DNA of 58,313 bases. Origin: Candidatus Thorarchaeota archaeon (GTDB lineage: Archaea; Asgardarchaeota; Thorarchaeia; Thorarchaeales; Thorarchaeaceae). The stretch covers positions 1 through 58,313 of the forward strand of contig PRDJ01000037.1 in NCBI GenBank assembly GCA_003345555.1, read 5' to 3'. Positions within the stretch are counted from its first letter, which is position 1, and each line of letters opens with the position of its first letter. Below are positions 15,256 to 25,517 of this stretch, piece after piece. The notes under the pieces were generated by a model. The model saw nothing but the letters and a program-made list of their open reading frames with translations. It was not told where the DNA came from and ran no database searches. A program made the translations under genes and the position numbers.

Positions 15256-16644
15256 TTGTTCGATGTGCTTCAGAAGGCAGTGGACGTTGGCCGAAACCTC
15301 GGAGCGACTTATGTAGAGCTTCGCGGGGAAGATGGCTTCATTGAGTACATTCAGATGGACGACGGTCGCATCAACGCTCTGACCCAGCGGATTGAGCGCG
15401 GCGTCGCAGTGAGAGTTCTTGCAGACGGTGCCTGGGGTTTTGTCACTACGAGCGAACTGGATGTGCTTGACAAAGCAGTGAGAGACGCTTACTCAATGGC
15501 AAAGGCCGCTGCGCCGACGCGACATGAGCCCATCAAGATTGCTGAGACCAAGCCCTACAAGGACACCGCTGATATCAAGATGAAACGAGACCCTCGTAGT
15601 GTGCCTGTAGCCGAGAAGATTAGGTACATGGAGCAGATGACGAAAGTCATTCGCGACTATGATTCAAGAATTACTGCAGTGACCGTCAAGGTTCGCACAG
15701 CATCAGGTTTGAAGTATGTTGTTACGAGTGAGGGAACTCAGATTCGGTCCCGTCAGCTTCTAGTCTGGGCCTATCCCTGGGTCACAGCGAAAGAGGGCGC
15801 GCGACTGAGTGCTGCTAGGTTCGAGGAAGCATCTACGCATCAAGGATGGGAGTATATGGAAAAGGTAGCCACCCCGGAGTTCGTCGGGCAACAGGCCGCC
15901 AGAAAAGCGAAACTGCAGCTAGAAGGAGTCCCAGCAAAGGCTGGGTCGTTCCCGTGCGTGCTCGGACCAAGAGTGATCGGTGTGCTTGCGCACGAAGCGC
16001 TGGGTCACTTATCAGAAGCCGACCTGACAGCAAACAGCGCATTTGCTGGCAAGCTTGGGCAGGTTGTCGCGGCTGAAGGGGTCTACATGACTGATGACGG
16101 CACTATACCTGGCGAGATTGGCAGTGCCAAATACGATGATGAAGGCACCCCCACCTCACGGGTCGAGATAATCAGGAATTCTGTCTTGACAGAGCTGCTC
16201 ACAAACCGTGAATACGCTGCCAAGAACGGGCTTAGGCCGACCGGCAATGCAAGAGCTGAGAGCTATCTGTTTCCACCCATAATCCGCATGCGCAATACGT
16301 ATTTTGAGAGAGGGGACGCTACCGAAGACGAGATGCTTGAAGGCATCGACTTCGGGTACTACTGTGCCGACTTCAGAGCGGGGCAAGCGCAGACAAACGC
16401 CAGCTTCCAAGTGGGAATACAAGAGGCATACGAAGTGGTCAATGGGAAGATTGGGCGTCCGATTACCGACCTGTCTATTTCGGGTATTGCTACAGACTCA
16501 TTGTTCAAGATAGAGTTGATTTCGAGAAAGGAATTTCCGTTCGAGAACGGTCGTTGTGGGAAGGGTCAGGAGGCACTAGTTGGGTCTGGCGGCCCGGACA
16601 TTCGATTTTCCAAGGGTGGCATCACCTTTGGAGGGAAGACGTAG
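15256..16644 (+). CDS. tldD: TldD family metalloprotease
   Basis: The 462-residue product is placed at TTG 15256, preceded by GAGGAAGG at ideal spacing; a GTG at 15211 would add 15 residues. TldD is the zinc-bearing half of a TldD/TldE heterodimer that degrades unfolded peptides and, in bacteria, matures peptides such as microcin B17. The N-terminal domain has the typical YVELRGEDGFIEYIQMDDGRIN segment. The metal motif HExxxH is H246-E-A-L-G-H250 in VLAHEALGHLSEAD. The glycine-rich C-terminus (KGQEALVGSGGPDIRFSKGGITFGGK) is also characteristic. It is cytosolic. The TldE-like partner starts 13 bases after the stop. Confidence 0.92.
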   Translation: MFDVLQKAVDVGRNLGATYVELRGEDGFIEYIQMDDGRINALTQRIERGVAVRVLADGAWGFVTTSELDVLDKAVRDAYSMAKAAAPTRHEPIKIAETKPYKDTADIKMKRDPRSVPVAEKIRYMEQMTKVIRDYDSRITAVTVKVRTASGLKYVVTSEGTQIRSRQLLVWAYPWVTAKEGARLSAARFEEASTHQGWEYMEKVATPEFVGQQAARKAKLQLEGVPAKAGSFPCVLGPRVIGVLAHEALGHLSEADLTANSAFAGKLGQVVAAEGVYMTDDGTIPGEIGSAKYDDEGTPTSRVEIIRNSVLTELLTNREYAAKNGLRPTGNARAESYLFPPIIRMRNTYFERGDATEDEMLEGIDFGYYCADFRAGQAQTNASFQVGIQEAYEVVNGKIGRPITDLSISGIATDSLFKIELISRKEFPFENGRCGKGQEALVGSGGPDIRFSKGGITFGGKT

Positions 16645-16657
16645 GAGGAATATCGAC

Positions 16658-18016
16658 GTGAAAACCGAGCGAGAGCTGATGGATCTCTGCCAGTACGCTG
16701 TATCAGTAGGACAGAAGAGAGGAGCTAATGCTATCGAGGTGCAATGTGATTCACGAATCGACTTGGATGCCGGAATCGAGCTCGGAGAGGTCAACAGTGT
16801 TAGCAGAAGCGTCGGCACAGAGTTTGCAGTAAGGCTCTATTTGGGCAAGAGGATGGGGTCTGCCTTCACTAACATACCAACGCGCGAGGCACTTGATGAG
16901 GGTGTTTCAATGGCTCTCAGTGCCGCGAAGGCTACAACTGAAGACAAGGATTGGCAGAGACTGCCTGAGCCTCGAACATACAAGGAGATACCAGGTCTGT
17001 GGGAAGAGGCGGTCATCAAATGCGAGCCCGACAAGGTGGTTCGGCTCACAGCTGATATGGTTAAGAAAGCGGCCGCGGCTGAGGAGGGTTTGATTGCTGC
17101 TTATGGTGGGAGTGGCACAAGTATCCATGTCATGGCATATGCGAATAGCAGCGGCACTGCAGTTGCCCAGAAGCTTACCTCGGCGTATCTATTCTTGGCA
17201 GGCGTAGCACCTACCGGAGCAAGTATGACTCCACTTGTTCAATCATATGATGTCAAGCGGGGTTTGCAGTTGGACATGGACAGGGTTGTTGATGAGGTCG
17301 CGTCGAATATCCGACTATGTAAGAAGAAAGTGAAAGCGAATTCAGGGAAGTTTTCAGTTATACTACATCCCCAAGCGTATAGTGAGCTTCTGCAGTACAC
17401 GCTGCTCATGTCCGTTCGCGGTGACAACGTAGCCAGAGGTAAGTCGAAAATAGCTGACAAGATAGGCGACACTATAGCCTCTCCGATTCTGACAATCACG
17501 GATGATGGCACCACACCCAAGGGTATGCATACGTCTGTTGCTGATGATGAGGGAGTCCCTCGCCAAAGAACGCCTATCATAGAGAAGGGCGTGCTACGTT
17601 CCTTTCTCTGGGATACATATTGGGGAAACAAGATGGGTGTTAAGAGTACTGGCAACGCCAAGAGAAACATGCGGCAAGGCCTTCTCGAGATAGCGACGAG
17701 CAACCTCGTTGTTGGGCTGGGCAAGAGGGACATTGCTGAGATAATCTCAGGAGTTAAGCAAGGCTACTTGGTACGGAACCTTCAGGGTGCACACAGTTCG
17801 AACCCCGAATCGGGCGATTTCAGTATCGTCGGGAACCCGGCATTTCTTATTGAGAACGGGGAACTCAAGGGTGCAGTAGACGGTCTGATGCTGGCAGGCA
17901 ACATCTATGAATTGCTCAAAAACGCAGTGGAGACTGCCAAGACTCCTCATTACCTAGAAGGTACTATAGGGCCCGAAGTCGTTTTCAAAGACGTACAGGT
18001 AGTTGTAAAGGAATGA
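16658..18016 (+). CDS. TldE/PmbA-like partner of TldD
   Basis: The 452-residue protein starts at GTG (16658) with AGGAGGAAT eight bases upstream, 13 bases after the TldD stop, so the two are clearly one operon. It is homologous to TldD in overall layout: an N-terminal GANAIEVQCDSRIDLDAGIELGE segment, then RGDNVARGKSKIADKIGD and RQRTPIIEKGVLRSFLWDTYW. It ends in a NPESGDFSIVGNPAFLIENGELKGAV-type stretch. It lacks HExxxH at the position of the TldD metal motif, where FSVILHPQAYSELLQY is found. This is the known pattern of the non-catalytic TldE subunit that completes the protease chamber. Confidence 0.88.
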   Translation: MKTERELMDLCQYAVSVGQKRGANAIEVQCDSRIDLDAGIELGEVNSVSRSVGTEFAVRLYLGKRMGSAFTNIPTREALDEGVSMALSAAKATTEDKDWQRLPEPRTYKEIPGLWEEAVIKCEPDKVVRLTADMVKKAAAAEEGLIAAYGGSGTSIHVMAYANSSGTAVAQKLTSAYLFLAGVAPTGASMTPLVQSYDVKRGLQLDMDRVVDEVASNIRLCKKKVKANSGKFSVILHPQAYSELLQYTLLMSVRGDNVARGKSKIADKIGDTIASPILTITDDGTTPKGMHTSVADDEGVPRQRTPIIEKGVLRSFLWDTYWGNKMGVKSTGNAKRNMRQGLLEIATSNLVVGLGKRDIAEIISGVKQGYLVRNLQGAHSSNPESGDFSIVGNPAFLIENGELKGAVDGLMLAGNIYELLKNAVETAKTPHYLEGTIGPEVVFKDVQVVVKE

Positions 18017-18137
18017 TGATTGGCTCCTAATACTGTCTACGATGGCCTCTTGTTTCCGCGACCTACAGCATTGATTCCCATTGAAGGCAAAAGGATAAAC
18101 TAGGCTCCGCCTACACCGTGACCACCTCCGAGGTAGA

Positions 18138-21100
18138 ATGATGTACGCCCGATACCTACTTCTCACCGCCCTGTTAGTATCGCTGCTGGTACCTGCTCCT
18201 CTAGCCACACAGAGAGAGCAGGTGAACAACCCTGAGGGATCCGGACTCAAGGTTGATTCGATGCTTAGAATGGAGCTGGCGTCCAAGTCCTCGCTCGCGC
18301 CTAGTTCAAGTTCATCTGGTTGCAGTGCCCTTCTCCAGTTTGAAAGGGCGTTGTCCACATACGATATTGCCGCAGCACAGACAATGGGTGTTCGGTTTGC
18401 GACGAGGGCCGGTTACGTGATTCACGTGGGAAACGTATACTCAGCATTCGTGTCGAATATTGCAGTTCTGAGTTCTCTTACCGACATCGGACTCACAAGG
18501 GCGGCTTCAGGCAACAAGAGATTCTTTCCCTCACTTGATACATCTGTGTGGGCCATCCGTGCGCCGACCGTCTGGAACAATATCAGTAGAGACGGGAAAG
18601 CGATAACCGGGACCGGCATGACAGTTGCAGTGATTGACACAGGTGTCGACTGGCTGCATCCATCATTCTGGAGACAGTCGACCGATCCACTTGAAGTACG
18701 AAATTCAGGCGGAAAGAACTACGTTGACCTAGACAACGATTCTGCATTTGACGAGGGACCAATAGCGAGCACCGGCACGAATTCGAGTTACATCGACATC
18801 GCCAACGAGTATATGTACATCGATACAAATGAGAATGATTTCTTTGAGTACGGCTCAGGCGATAGATGGCTCGGGGGTATTGATACAAATGCTGATGGTT
18901 TCATTTCTTTGCCAGACGAAGAGGTCGTGGTTCTTGGCGAGTCGAAAGTGTCAATGTTGTTTGATCAACAGTACGATAATGTTTACGTACGTGGCGTCAA
19001 TCTGACAACCGGAGCCCTCGGTGTGGGCGACCCAAATGGCCATGGTACTCATGTTGCATCGATAGTCGCAGGTGGGCAAATCGGATATACATCAATGGTC
19101 GGCGTGGCACCGGGTGCTGACCTAATAGTCATAAAGAGCCCTCTCGAGTCAAGTGATATCCTGGAAGGTATCTACTTCGCCATAGTGAATGGCGCTGATA
19201 TAATCAACATGAGCTTCAGCAGCTTTCTCGGATTCTTGGACGGCACTGACCTTGAAGACCTCGCTGTTAGTGAGGCCTTTCTGAAGAACCATACCATTTC
19301 TACACTTGCTGCTGGAAATCTCGGGCAGACTTCTAAGCATGCAGGCTTCGGTGTCGGTCCCGGTGAGACCAATGGCGCCACTCTCTCAGTCCTATCACCT
19401 CCTCTTTATTCATTCGTTAGTGTGTTGTGGCATAGTGATGACTCGAATGAGCACGTCGTTCTCGTTCCACCAGTCGGGACCGCAATAGATCTCGGTGCTT
19501 TCGCTTCTATTTCTGGATCGAGCTTCTCAGTTACCAAACCTGAGCTGAACGCTTACGTTTTTGCTGACACAAGTGTCCGTGGAACCAATAGGCTCATTGT
19601 GCAGATCTCTACGACCGGACATAACTGGACTTCAGGTCAATGGGATCTTGACGTATCCAATCCCTCTGGTGATTCTGTTTCAATTGATGCCTACGCATGG
19701 GACAACGAATGGACTGGTAATCATCTACGATTCACGAGCCAGGTAGACAATAGTCGCACAATTAGCTCTCCTTCAACGTCTGATTATGGAGTATGCGTTG
19801 GCTCCTATGATGAAGGGATTCACTTAATCAGCTCTTCATCGGGCAGAGGACCGAGAATTGACGGAGTGCAGAAGCCTGACGTAGCTGCTCCTGGAATCTC
19901 CATAAATGCGGCTTTGAACAGCTTAACGCAATTATGGACTGTGAAGAGTGGCACGAGCATGGCCGCTCCGCATGTGGCAGGATTGCTGGCCCTGATAGGA
20001 CAAGCCTCAGGAGAAGGCGGAGGTTGGATTTCTCTGACGGCACTGCTGGAAGGGGCTGGTGGCTACGACGAGCATCATTCGCCATCATTGAATGACTGGG
20101 GCTACGGTCTCTGCGATTCGGTTTTGTCGGTCCGAGAAGTGCTAGCTATCTCACTAGGGACCGGCACAAACAGATCGGATTGGGCGGGAATCGAGAGTCT
20201 ATCGACGAGCCCGCAGAACCTCACGGTTAATGACGGCCTTGATATCCTGAATCTGGCAGTGTACCAGCAGGTGGCAAACATCAGTATGGCCGTCACATTG
20301 AGGGGGACTCCTCGGTTTGCATCTGAAGACGTGCTTATGATTCAATGGGATACCGATATGAACTCAGGAACGGGATCAGATGGGGCCGACATCCTAGTGA
20401 ACGTTACAGGAGGATCTGCCGTTGTCTACGAGTGGTTAGGCGGGGAGTATTTTGTTTCGGCACAGACAGCTCACTACTGGAATGATTCAAGAACTGCATT
20501 CGTCACGATTGATCAGACTAGTCCACCGGTCCGGGGTAGAATACGAGTCGGCACGCACAATGTGAGTTTAGCTTATGCGGACGTGACTCCTTATGCTGAT
20601 CTCGTTGATCAATGGAGACCGATTTTCACCGATTTCTCGTCGAGCGGAGTTGGCGCAACATACCAGATTCGCGCAGAGGTCTCTGACAGAGACGATGCGA
20701 GTGAGTCGATGGCCATTGGTTGGAGCCTGGTGGACGGAGAGCTGAACATACTCGAGTCGGCTCTCGTGTCGGGAGAGGTCTCTTTCAATTCAACAATCGA
20801 CCTCAGCGATGTTTCAGTACCCTACGTCGTGAGTGTCATGCTTAATGTAAGTGATGGCAGTTGTACACTGTCCTTAGCTCCAGTTATTCTGTCGTCTGGG
20901 GTTTCTTCCACACTTAGGTTTACTAGCACCGCGCTCGACCAAACCACTATTGCGGTTGGGCCTTTCATAGCAAGTAGGATAACTGGTCGACTTGTACTGG
21001 AGGGTTATCTGCTTGCGTCGAGTGTCCGAGTCGCATTCCACTCAAGCATGGGGGTCTGGTTGAACTTCACTCTGTCGGGAAACCTTGGCGTATATTTGAT

Positions 21101-21320
21101 TGACATAGCAGCTTCAGGATTTTCGGCTGGAGACTACGATGTATACGCAGTGGCTGCTGGTCCATCTGTTCTGAAGGTTGAGCTGCTGTTTGCAGGCGTG
21201 CTCGTATTGACTGATTATTCAATGCTGATTGTTATTGTTGTCGGAGTTGCAGTCGTGATAGTGGCTGCCAAGTTCCTGCCGCGCTTTTTGTCAAAGAAAC
21301 AGGGAGCTGAGAGTGGATGA
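18138..21320 (+). CDS. membrane-anchored S8 subtilisin-like serine protease
   Basis: The 1060-residue product starts at ATG 18138 (a second ATG follows directly) behind GAGGT. A signal peptide covers about residues 1-24 (MYARYLLLTALLVSLLVPAP). The catalytic triad is complete: D167 in VAVIDTGVDW, H302 in GHGTHVASIVAGG and S607 in SGTSMAAPHVAGLLALIG. The D-H spacing (135 residues) is long because of an acidic, Asp/Asn-rich insert (about 190-260) that could bind calcium. Beta-rich domains with NxS/T sites fill residues 690-1020. One membrane helix (about 1025-1048) with a basic tail anchors the enzyme outside the cell. Its stop overlaps the start of the FAD enzyme gene (ATGA). Confidence 0.9.
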   Translation: MMYARYLLLTALLVSLLVPAPLATQREQVNNPEGSGLKVDSMLRMELASKSSLAPSSSSSGCSALLQFERALSTYDIAAAQTMGVRFATRAGYVIHVGNVYSAFVSNIAVLSSLTDIGLTRAASGNKRFFPSLDTSVWAIRAPTVWNNISRDGKAITGTGMTVAVIDTGVDWLHPSFWRQSTDPLEVRNSGGKNYVDLDNDSAFDEGPIASTGTNSSYIDIANEYMYIDTNENDFFEYGSGDRWLGGIDTNADGFISLPDEEVVVLGESKVSMLFDQQYDNVYVRGVNLTTGALGVGDPNGHGTHVASIVAGGQIGYTSMVGVAPGADLIVIKSPLESSDILEGIYFAIVNGADIINMSFSSFLGFLDGTDLEDLAVSEAFLKNHTISTLAAGNLGQTSKHAGFGVGPGETNGATLSVLSPPLYSFVSVLWHSDDSNEHVVLVPPVGTAIDLGAFASISGSSFSVTKPELNAYVFADTSVRGTNRLIVQISTTGHNWTSGQWDLDVSNPSGDSVSIDAYAWDNEWTGNHLRFTSQVDNSRTISSPSTSDYGVCVGSYDEGIHLISSSSGRGPRIDGVQKPDVAAPGISINAALNSLTQLWTVKSGTSMAAPHVAGLLALIGQASGEGGGWISLTALLEGAGGYDEHHSPSLNDWGYGLCDSVLSVREVLAISLGTGTNRSDWAGIESLSTSPQNLTVNDGLDILNLAVYQQVANISMAVTLRGTPRFASEDVLMIQWDTDMNSGTGSDGADILVNVTGGSAVVYEWLGGEYFVSAQTAHYWNDSRTAFVTIDQTSPPVRGRIRVGTHNVSLAYADVTPYADLVDQWRPIFTDFSSSGVGATYQIRAEVSDRDDASESMAIGWSLVDGELNILESALVSGEVSFNSTIDLSDVSVPYVVSVMLNVSDGSCTLSLAPVILSSGVSSTLRFTSTALDQTTIAVGPFIASRITGRLVLEGYLLASSVRVAFHSSMGVWLNFTLSGNLGVYLIDIAASGFSAGDYDVYAVAAGPSVLKVELLFAGVLVLTDYSMLIVIVVGVAVVIVAAKFLPRFLSKKQGAESG

Positions 21321-22597
21321 GAATCGTCATCGTTGGCTACGGGCCCGGAGGTGTGGCGGCTGCATATGCCGCTAGGATGCTGGCGCCCGAATCCGAAGTC
21401 ACAGTGCTCACGGAAGAGAGAATTCAATCACATCGGAGACCCGGCATATCGCTTGCTCTTGAGTTTCCTGAATCCACCAACCTGTTCATTCCGGAATGGT
21501 CCACCGATTCACTGTCAAAGAGGAAGATTGACGTAATCAGGGGAGTCTCGGTCGTCGGTGGAGACGTCAGGTCAAGGTTCCTAGATGTAGTCGATTCGAA
21601 GGGCCGATCGAATAGAGCTGAGTTCGATCGACTCATTCTGGCAACTGGCGGGAAACCGGTGGTTCCGCAAATACCGGGTGTGAACCTGCCCGGCGTGTTT
21701 ACGATACAGACACTGGCAGATACTCGACGCATTTCTGAGTCTCTGAAGTCAGCGAGTCCCGTGGTCATCGTCGGTGCGGGGTTTAGCGGACTTGAGACTG
21801 CAGAAAGGCTTCGAAATCTGGGAAAGGAAGTGCATCTGGTCGTGAGGTCAAGAGTCTTGCGTAGGCTCTTGGAGGAACCGATGAGCAGAGAACTGGTTGC
21901 ACGAATGCCGCGTGATATCCATTTGCACACGAAGTCCCCGCAATCAGTAGCAGGCAAAGACCATGTAACGGGATTGGTGACGGAAGACGAGACAATCAAT
22001 GCTGGTGCCGTCATGTTCATGACAGGGGTCGTGCCCAGTGTGAGTCTTGCACAGAAACTGGGGTTGGCAGTCGGTCCCTTGGGTGGCGTCTTGGTCGATA
22101 CAAAGATGGAAAGCTCGGTACCGGGTGTGTATGCAGTTGGCGATTGCGCGGAGATGAAAGACACACTGACCGGCAAACCGATTCTGATGCCTGTTGGCAG
22201 TGCCGCGGCGCGTGCGGGACGTCAGGCGGGGGCATCTGCCGCCGGGAAGGAGAAGGTCTATCCTGATGTATTCTTGAGACTCCAGTATGACCGGCTTTTC
22301 GGAGTCGATGTGGTCTGTGCAGGTCATTCGTCAGTATCTGCTGCCGATGTGGGCGTCGAGACGAAGGTGACCTATGCCGAAGACCCATCCGAATCTATGA
22401 AGGCGGCGTTGGTGACAACAAAGGAAGGTCGATTGATAGGGGGGCAGGTTCTGACATCGAGAATGGGATCGGTGATTGGTTACCAGATACTAGAGAGAAT
22501 TCAGTCAGGCGTCACGCTAGACGAGCAACCTCTGTTGAAACCCAGACATGAGAGAGCGAAGGAGCTGCTAGAGACGAGACTTGGCCCTATTGGATAG
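21317..22597 (+). CDS. FAD-dependent NAD(P)-disulfide-type oxidoreductase lacking the redox cysteine
   Basis: The 426-residue enzyme starts at ATG 21317, overlapping the protease stop by four bases. Two Rossmann motifs are present: GYGPGGVAAAYAA (FAD, from residue 7) and VGAGFSGLETAERL (NAD(P)H, from about residue 152). GVYAVGDCAEM (about 270-280) binds the flavin ribityl. The C-terminal 110 residues form a dimerisation-like domain (GRLIGGQVL). It resembles CoA-disulfide reductase and NADH oxidase proteins, but the position of their active Cys near residue 42 reads HRRPGISLAL with no Cys. It is more likely a ferredoxin/rubredoxin reductase-type or oxidase enzyme. It is cytosolic, and its coupling to a secreted protease is unexplained. 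Confidence 0.85.
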   Translation: MRIVIVGYGPGGVAAAYAARMLAPESEVTVLTEERIQSHRRPGISLALEFPESTNLFIPEWSTDSLSKRKIDVIRGVSVVGGDVRSRFLDVVDSKGRSNRAEFDRLILATGGKPVVPQIPGVNLPGVFTIQTLADTRRISESLKSASPVVIVGAGFSGLETAERLRNLGKEVHLVVRSRVLRRLLEEPMSRELVARMPRDIHLHTKSPQSVAGKDHVTGLVTEDETINAGAVMFMTGVVPSVSLAQKLGLAVGPLGGVLVDTKMESSVPGVYAVGDCAEMKDTLTGKPILMPVGSAAARAGRQAGASAAGKEKVYPDVFLRLQYDRLFGVDVVCAGHSSVSAADVGVETKVTYAEDPSESMKAALVTTKEGRLIGGQVLTSRMGSVIGYQILERIQSGVTLDEQPLLKPRHERAKELLETRLGPIG

Positions 22598-25481
22598 ATG
22601 GCGGCGATTCGCCACCTTCCATTGGCACTTCCCATCCCTTTTCCGGTTTGTTGCCGACTCTTCTGCCCAGACCCAGCTTCAAGACTCCGACGTAGGCAAG
22701 CCCGACTAATACAATTCCCAGCAGTACGTAGATCACTGCCTGTATGAACAAGTCCTCGACGACGTCGACGGGTATGAGTTCCATAAACTGGTATGTCCTC
22801 GAGTTACCACTCATATCGGTAGCAACAACGACTATTCCGTAGAATCCGCCCGAGGTCAGAGCAAACGACGTATCGAACCTGTACCCAAGAGACTCAGCGA
22901 CTGAGGGGGTTACGTTTGTGCCATCAGGTCTCGTAATGGTGATGCTCACGCTGGCCAAATCCTCATCAAAGACATAGGTGGTCACATTGGCCATCTCTCC
23001 TATGCGATGGTAATGGAAAACCACATCGAATATCCTAGGCAGTTGTGGTACGACTGCTGTCGCGATATTCTCAATTAGCCTGAGGTTGTCAGCACCTTCC
23101 CGAATTGCTTCGTACAAGACATTGTCATAGAGGGTGGAGCCATCTGAGATCGCGATGACCCTTCCGCGACCGTGAGTGGCAGTGGCCACAATGGCATGAT
23201 TCCTTTCTGCATCCACCCAAAAGAGGCCTTGCGCTCCAGAAACAGAGGGCTCTACAGCAAACGTGCTCCCGAAGAGGATGTACAGATTCTCGACGCCGTC
23301 TATTATTTGACTTGAATTGACGGCGCCTCCATGGTCGACTCCGTAAACCGCACCCGTGTTATCTGGACCAATGCCGATTCCCATGGGCTCACACTGAATT
23401 CCGTATGGCGCTAGAATTTCGTTATACGAATCAAAGGCGAAACTGGCCGTATCGGTTGTGGTGTTGTAGAACTCGGACAGAATCAGGAGAGTGCCACCAC
23501 TATCAACGAATGCATGAAGTGAGTTAATCTCTTCAGAGGCATAATCGATCTCTGTGTCCATTATCATGAAAGACTCGGCGCCAGACAGTGCTGAAGAATC
23601 AATCAGCCTTCCTGAAGCGGCGCTGCCAAACTCAGATATCTCTATCCCTTTTTCTCGAAGGTATTGTGTGAAGTACCGGAAGTCAGCTGGAGAGTCGACG
23701 TCTGCTGGGGACTGATGCACCATGTCGACAAGCATTCGACCACCATATGTGGTTATCCACATATCCAGCTTCATTGAGGCAATGGTTGTGTTGACCGAAA
23801 TAAGACTCAAGTTGCCTGAATAGTGTCCGACTGCCGAAAGTGGCAGTCCCTCGGGAATATTGAGATTAATCCCGAAATGTGAGTAGCCGCTGCTGACTGT
23901 GAGGGAGTCAACGGTCCTGTTGACAAATGTGCTTGCATTGCCGGTGGCCACAATCGTCAGTTGTCCCTGTGACGTAGTCGATATGACACTCACGATTTGC
24001 TCGTCTCTCTCCTCGCCTACGATATAGGCATGGTCACCTCCTGGCAGAGTCGGGTATTTGTTGGGAGTAAGTATGGAGATTATTCCAGATAATGTCTGAT
24101 AAAGCTCCGAGGATTTCGAGACATTCGCCAATCCATAACCCTGTGCCATGGGGTCTTCTCCAATGTCGGTTGCCCCTGCCATGAGGAATGCTTTGGCCTC
24201 AATTGGAGTGAGGCCAACGTGCTTGTCCATCAACAAAGCAACCAAGCCGGCGATTTGTGGCGTTGACGCAGAAGTACCGGACCACACTGCATAGTTCATG
24301 CCATACTGTGAGTAGTTATAATAGGGAAACTCGGCAACGCTTGCTGACAAAGCTCGCCCCGACACAATCAAGTATCCCGGGGCAACTATGTCGGGTTTCG
24401 CGCTCAATCCGACAGGTTCCGATAATGTGCGATCGACTGGCCCTCGACTACTGAATGCAACAACGGTCTGATTTCCAACTGACGCACCAACGGTTATCAC
24501 TTCCTCGGTGATTCCCGGCGAGTCTACGGAGAGCGGAGCAGGTCCGTCATTACCTGCTGCAACAACGGCAACCACCCCTGCGGCAACAGCACTGCGCAGA
24601 GCAAGGACTGATGGCTCCTCAATGAGTGAGTCCTGCCATGATCCACCAAGGCTCAGGCTGATTATGGCCGCCCCGTGAGCGACAGCATACTCGATTGCCT
24701 GAGCTATTACGGAATCGTCTCCCGTGCCGTCACTCTCTAGAGCCTTTTCGATTAGCAGACTAGCACCGGGCGCTATGCCCTTGAATTCCCCGCTGCTGGC
24801 TTCCCCGGAGCCCGCAATCAGCCAAGCAACCGCAGTACCGTGACCGTTGTCATCGTATGCAATGATGCCATTCGAAGGATCCATATCGTTTTGACCATTG
24901 ATGAAATCCCGAAAGCCAACTAAGCAGTGCTGAAAATCGATATGCGTTGATTCGACCCCTGTGTCGATAACGGCCACTTTGATGCCACTTCCGTTGTATC
25001 CTTCTGACCACAGGTCGTTTGCGTTCAGTATGTCTTCAGGACCCTGATAATTCGCAGATGAGGAAACATGGACGTTGACTGAAGGTGCCTCAAGTTCCAA
25101 GGCATACCGTTTCTGGTCCAATCCAAGAGCTCTCACGTTGAGAAAGTTGGCCATTTCACGAATTGCCTCGCTTGTGGCCCACAACGAAACAACAGGAATC
25201 AGACTGAATACGTGCCTAATGATGAACCCTGTTGATACGGACTTGGTGACTGCTTCCAGCATTGTTTGAACATCCGTTCCATCTTCAAAGCGAGCAAATA
25301 CGGGCAGCATCTGCCCGCTTTTCTGGGCGGACATCTCAGCAGCAAGCGCCGCTGCAAGCTTCCGGGATTCTGAGACTCCCAACGCGGCAGTGGGCTGAGC
25401 TACAAGAAGAGGCATAGACACCGTCAGCATGAGAGCTAGTAGCAATGATGTTTTCATAGCATTAGCGCAGTCTCTTGGCAT
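22587..25481 (-). CDS. membrane-anchored S8 subtilisin-like protease with a GATase1-like C-terminal domain
   Basis: The product is 964 residues from the ATG at 25481, or 956 from the ATG at 25457, which gives a cleaner signal peptide (MKTSLLLALMLTVSMPLL). The triad from the first ATG is D173 (VAVIDTGVES), H214 (NGHGTAVAW) and S404 (SGTSASTPQIAG), with oxyanion Asn in VAAGNDGP. A propeptide occupies about residues 35-140. After the protease comes a beta domain, then a segment of about 200 residues (GRMLVDMVHQ, YLREKGIEISEF, FVDSGGTLLILSEF) resembling the type 1 amidotransferase-like folds of archaeal surface proteins. One membrane helix lies near residue 925. Its stop overlaps that of the FAD enzyme by 11 bases. 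Confidence 0.9.
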   Translation of the reverse strand: MPRDCANAMKTSLLLALMLTVSMPLLVAQPTAALGVSESRKLAAALAAEMSAQKSGQMLPVFARFEDGTDVQTMLEAVTKSVSTGFIIRHVFSLIPVVSLWATSEAIREMANFLNVRALGLDQKRYALELEAPSVNVHVSSSANYQGPEDILNANDLWSEGYNGSGIKVAVIDTGVESTHIDFQHCLVGFRDFINGQNDMDPSNGIIAYDDNGHGTAVAWLIAGSGEASSGEFKGIAPGASLLIEKALESDGTGDDSVIAQAIEYAVAHGAAIISLSLGGSWQDSLIEEPSVLALRSAVAAGVVAVVAAGNDGPAPLSVDSPGITEEVITVGASVGNQTVVAFSSRGPVDRTLSEPVGLSAKPDIVAPGYLIVSGRALSASVAEFPYYNYSQYGMNYAVWSGTSASTPQIAGLVALLMDKHVGLTPIEAKAFLMAGATDIGEDPMAQGYGLANVSKSSELYQTLSGIISILTPNKYPTLPGGDHAYIVGEERDEQIVSVISTTSQGQLTIVATGNASTFVNRTVDSLTVSSGYSHFGINLNIPEGLPLSAVGHYSGNLSLISVNTTIASMKLDMWITTYGGRMLVDMVHQSPADVDSPADFRYFTQYLREKGIEISEFGSAASGRLIDSSALSGAESFMIMDTEIDYASEEINSLHAFVDSGGTLLILSEFYNTTTDTASFAFDSYNEILAPYGIQCEPMGIGIGPDNTGAVYGVDHGGAVNSSQIIDGVENLYILFGSTFAVEPSVSGAQGLFWVDAERNHAIVATATHGRGRVIAISDGSTLYDNVLYEAIREGADNLRLIENIATAVVPQLPRIFDVVFHYHRIGEMANVTTYVFDEDLASVSITITRPDGTNVTPSVAESLGYRFDTSFALTSGGFYGIVVVATDMSGNSRTYQFMELIPVDVVEDLFIQAVIYVLLGIVLVGLAYVGVLKLGLGRRVGNKPEKGWEVPMEGGESPPSIQ

Positions 25482-25517
25482 GTTTACAGGCCCTTCGCGG
25501 ACCGTGCATCATGACTT

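Noticed and set aside
21424..22176. 250-codon minus-strand frame
   Set aside because: It is antisense to the FAD enzyme, whose motifs are clear, and its product is Ser/Thr/Pro-rich without any domain.
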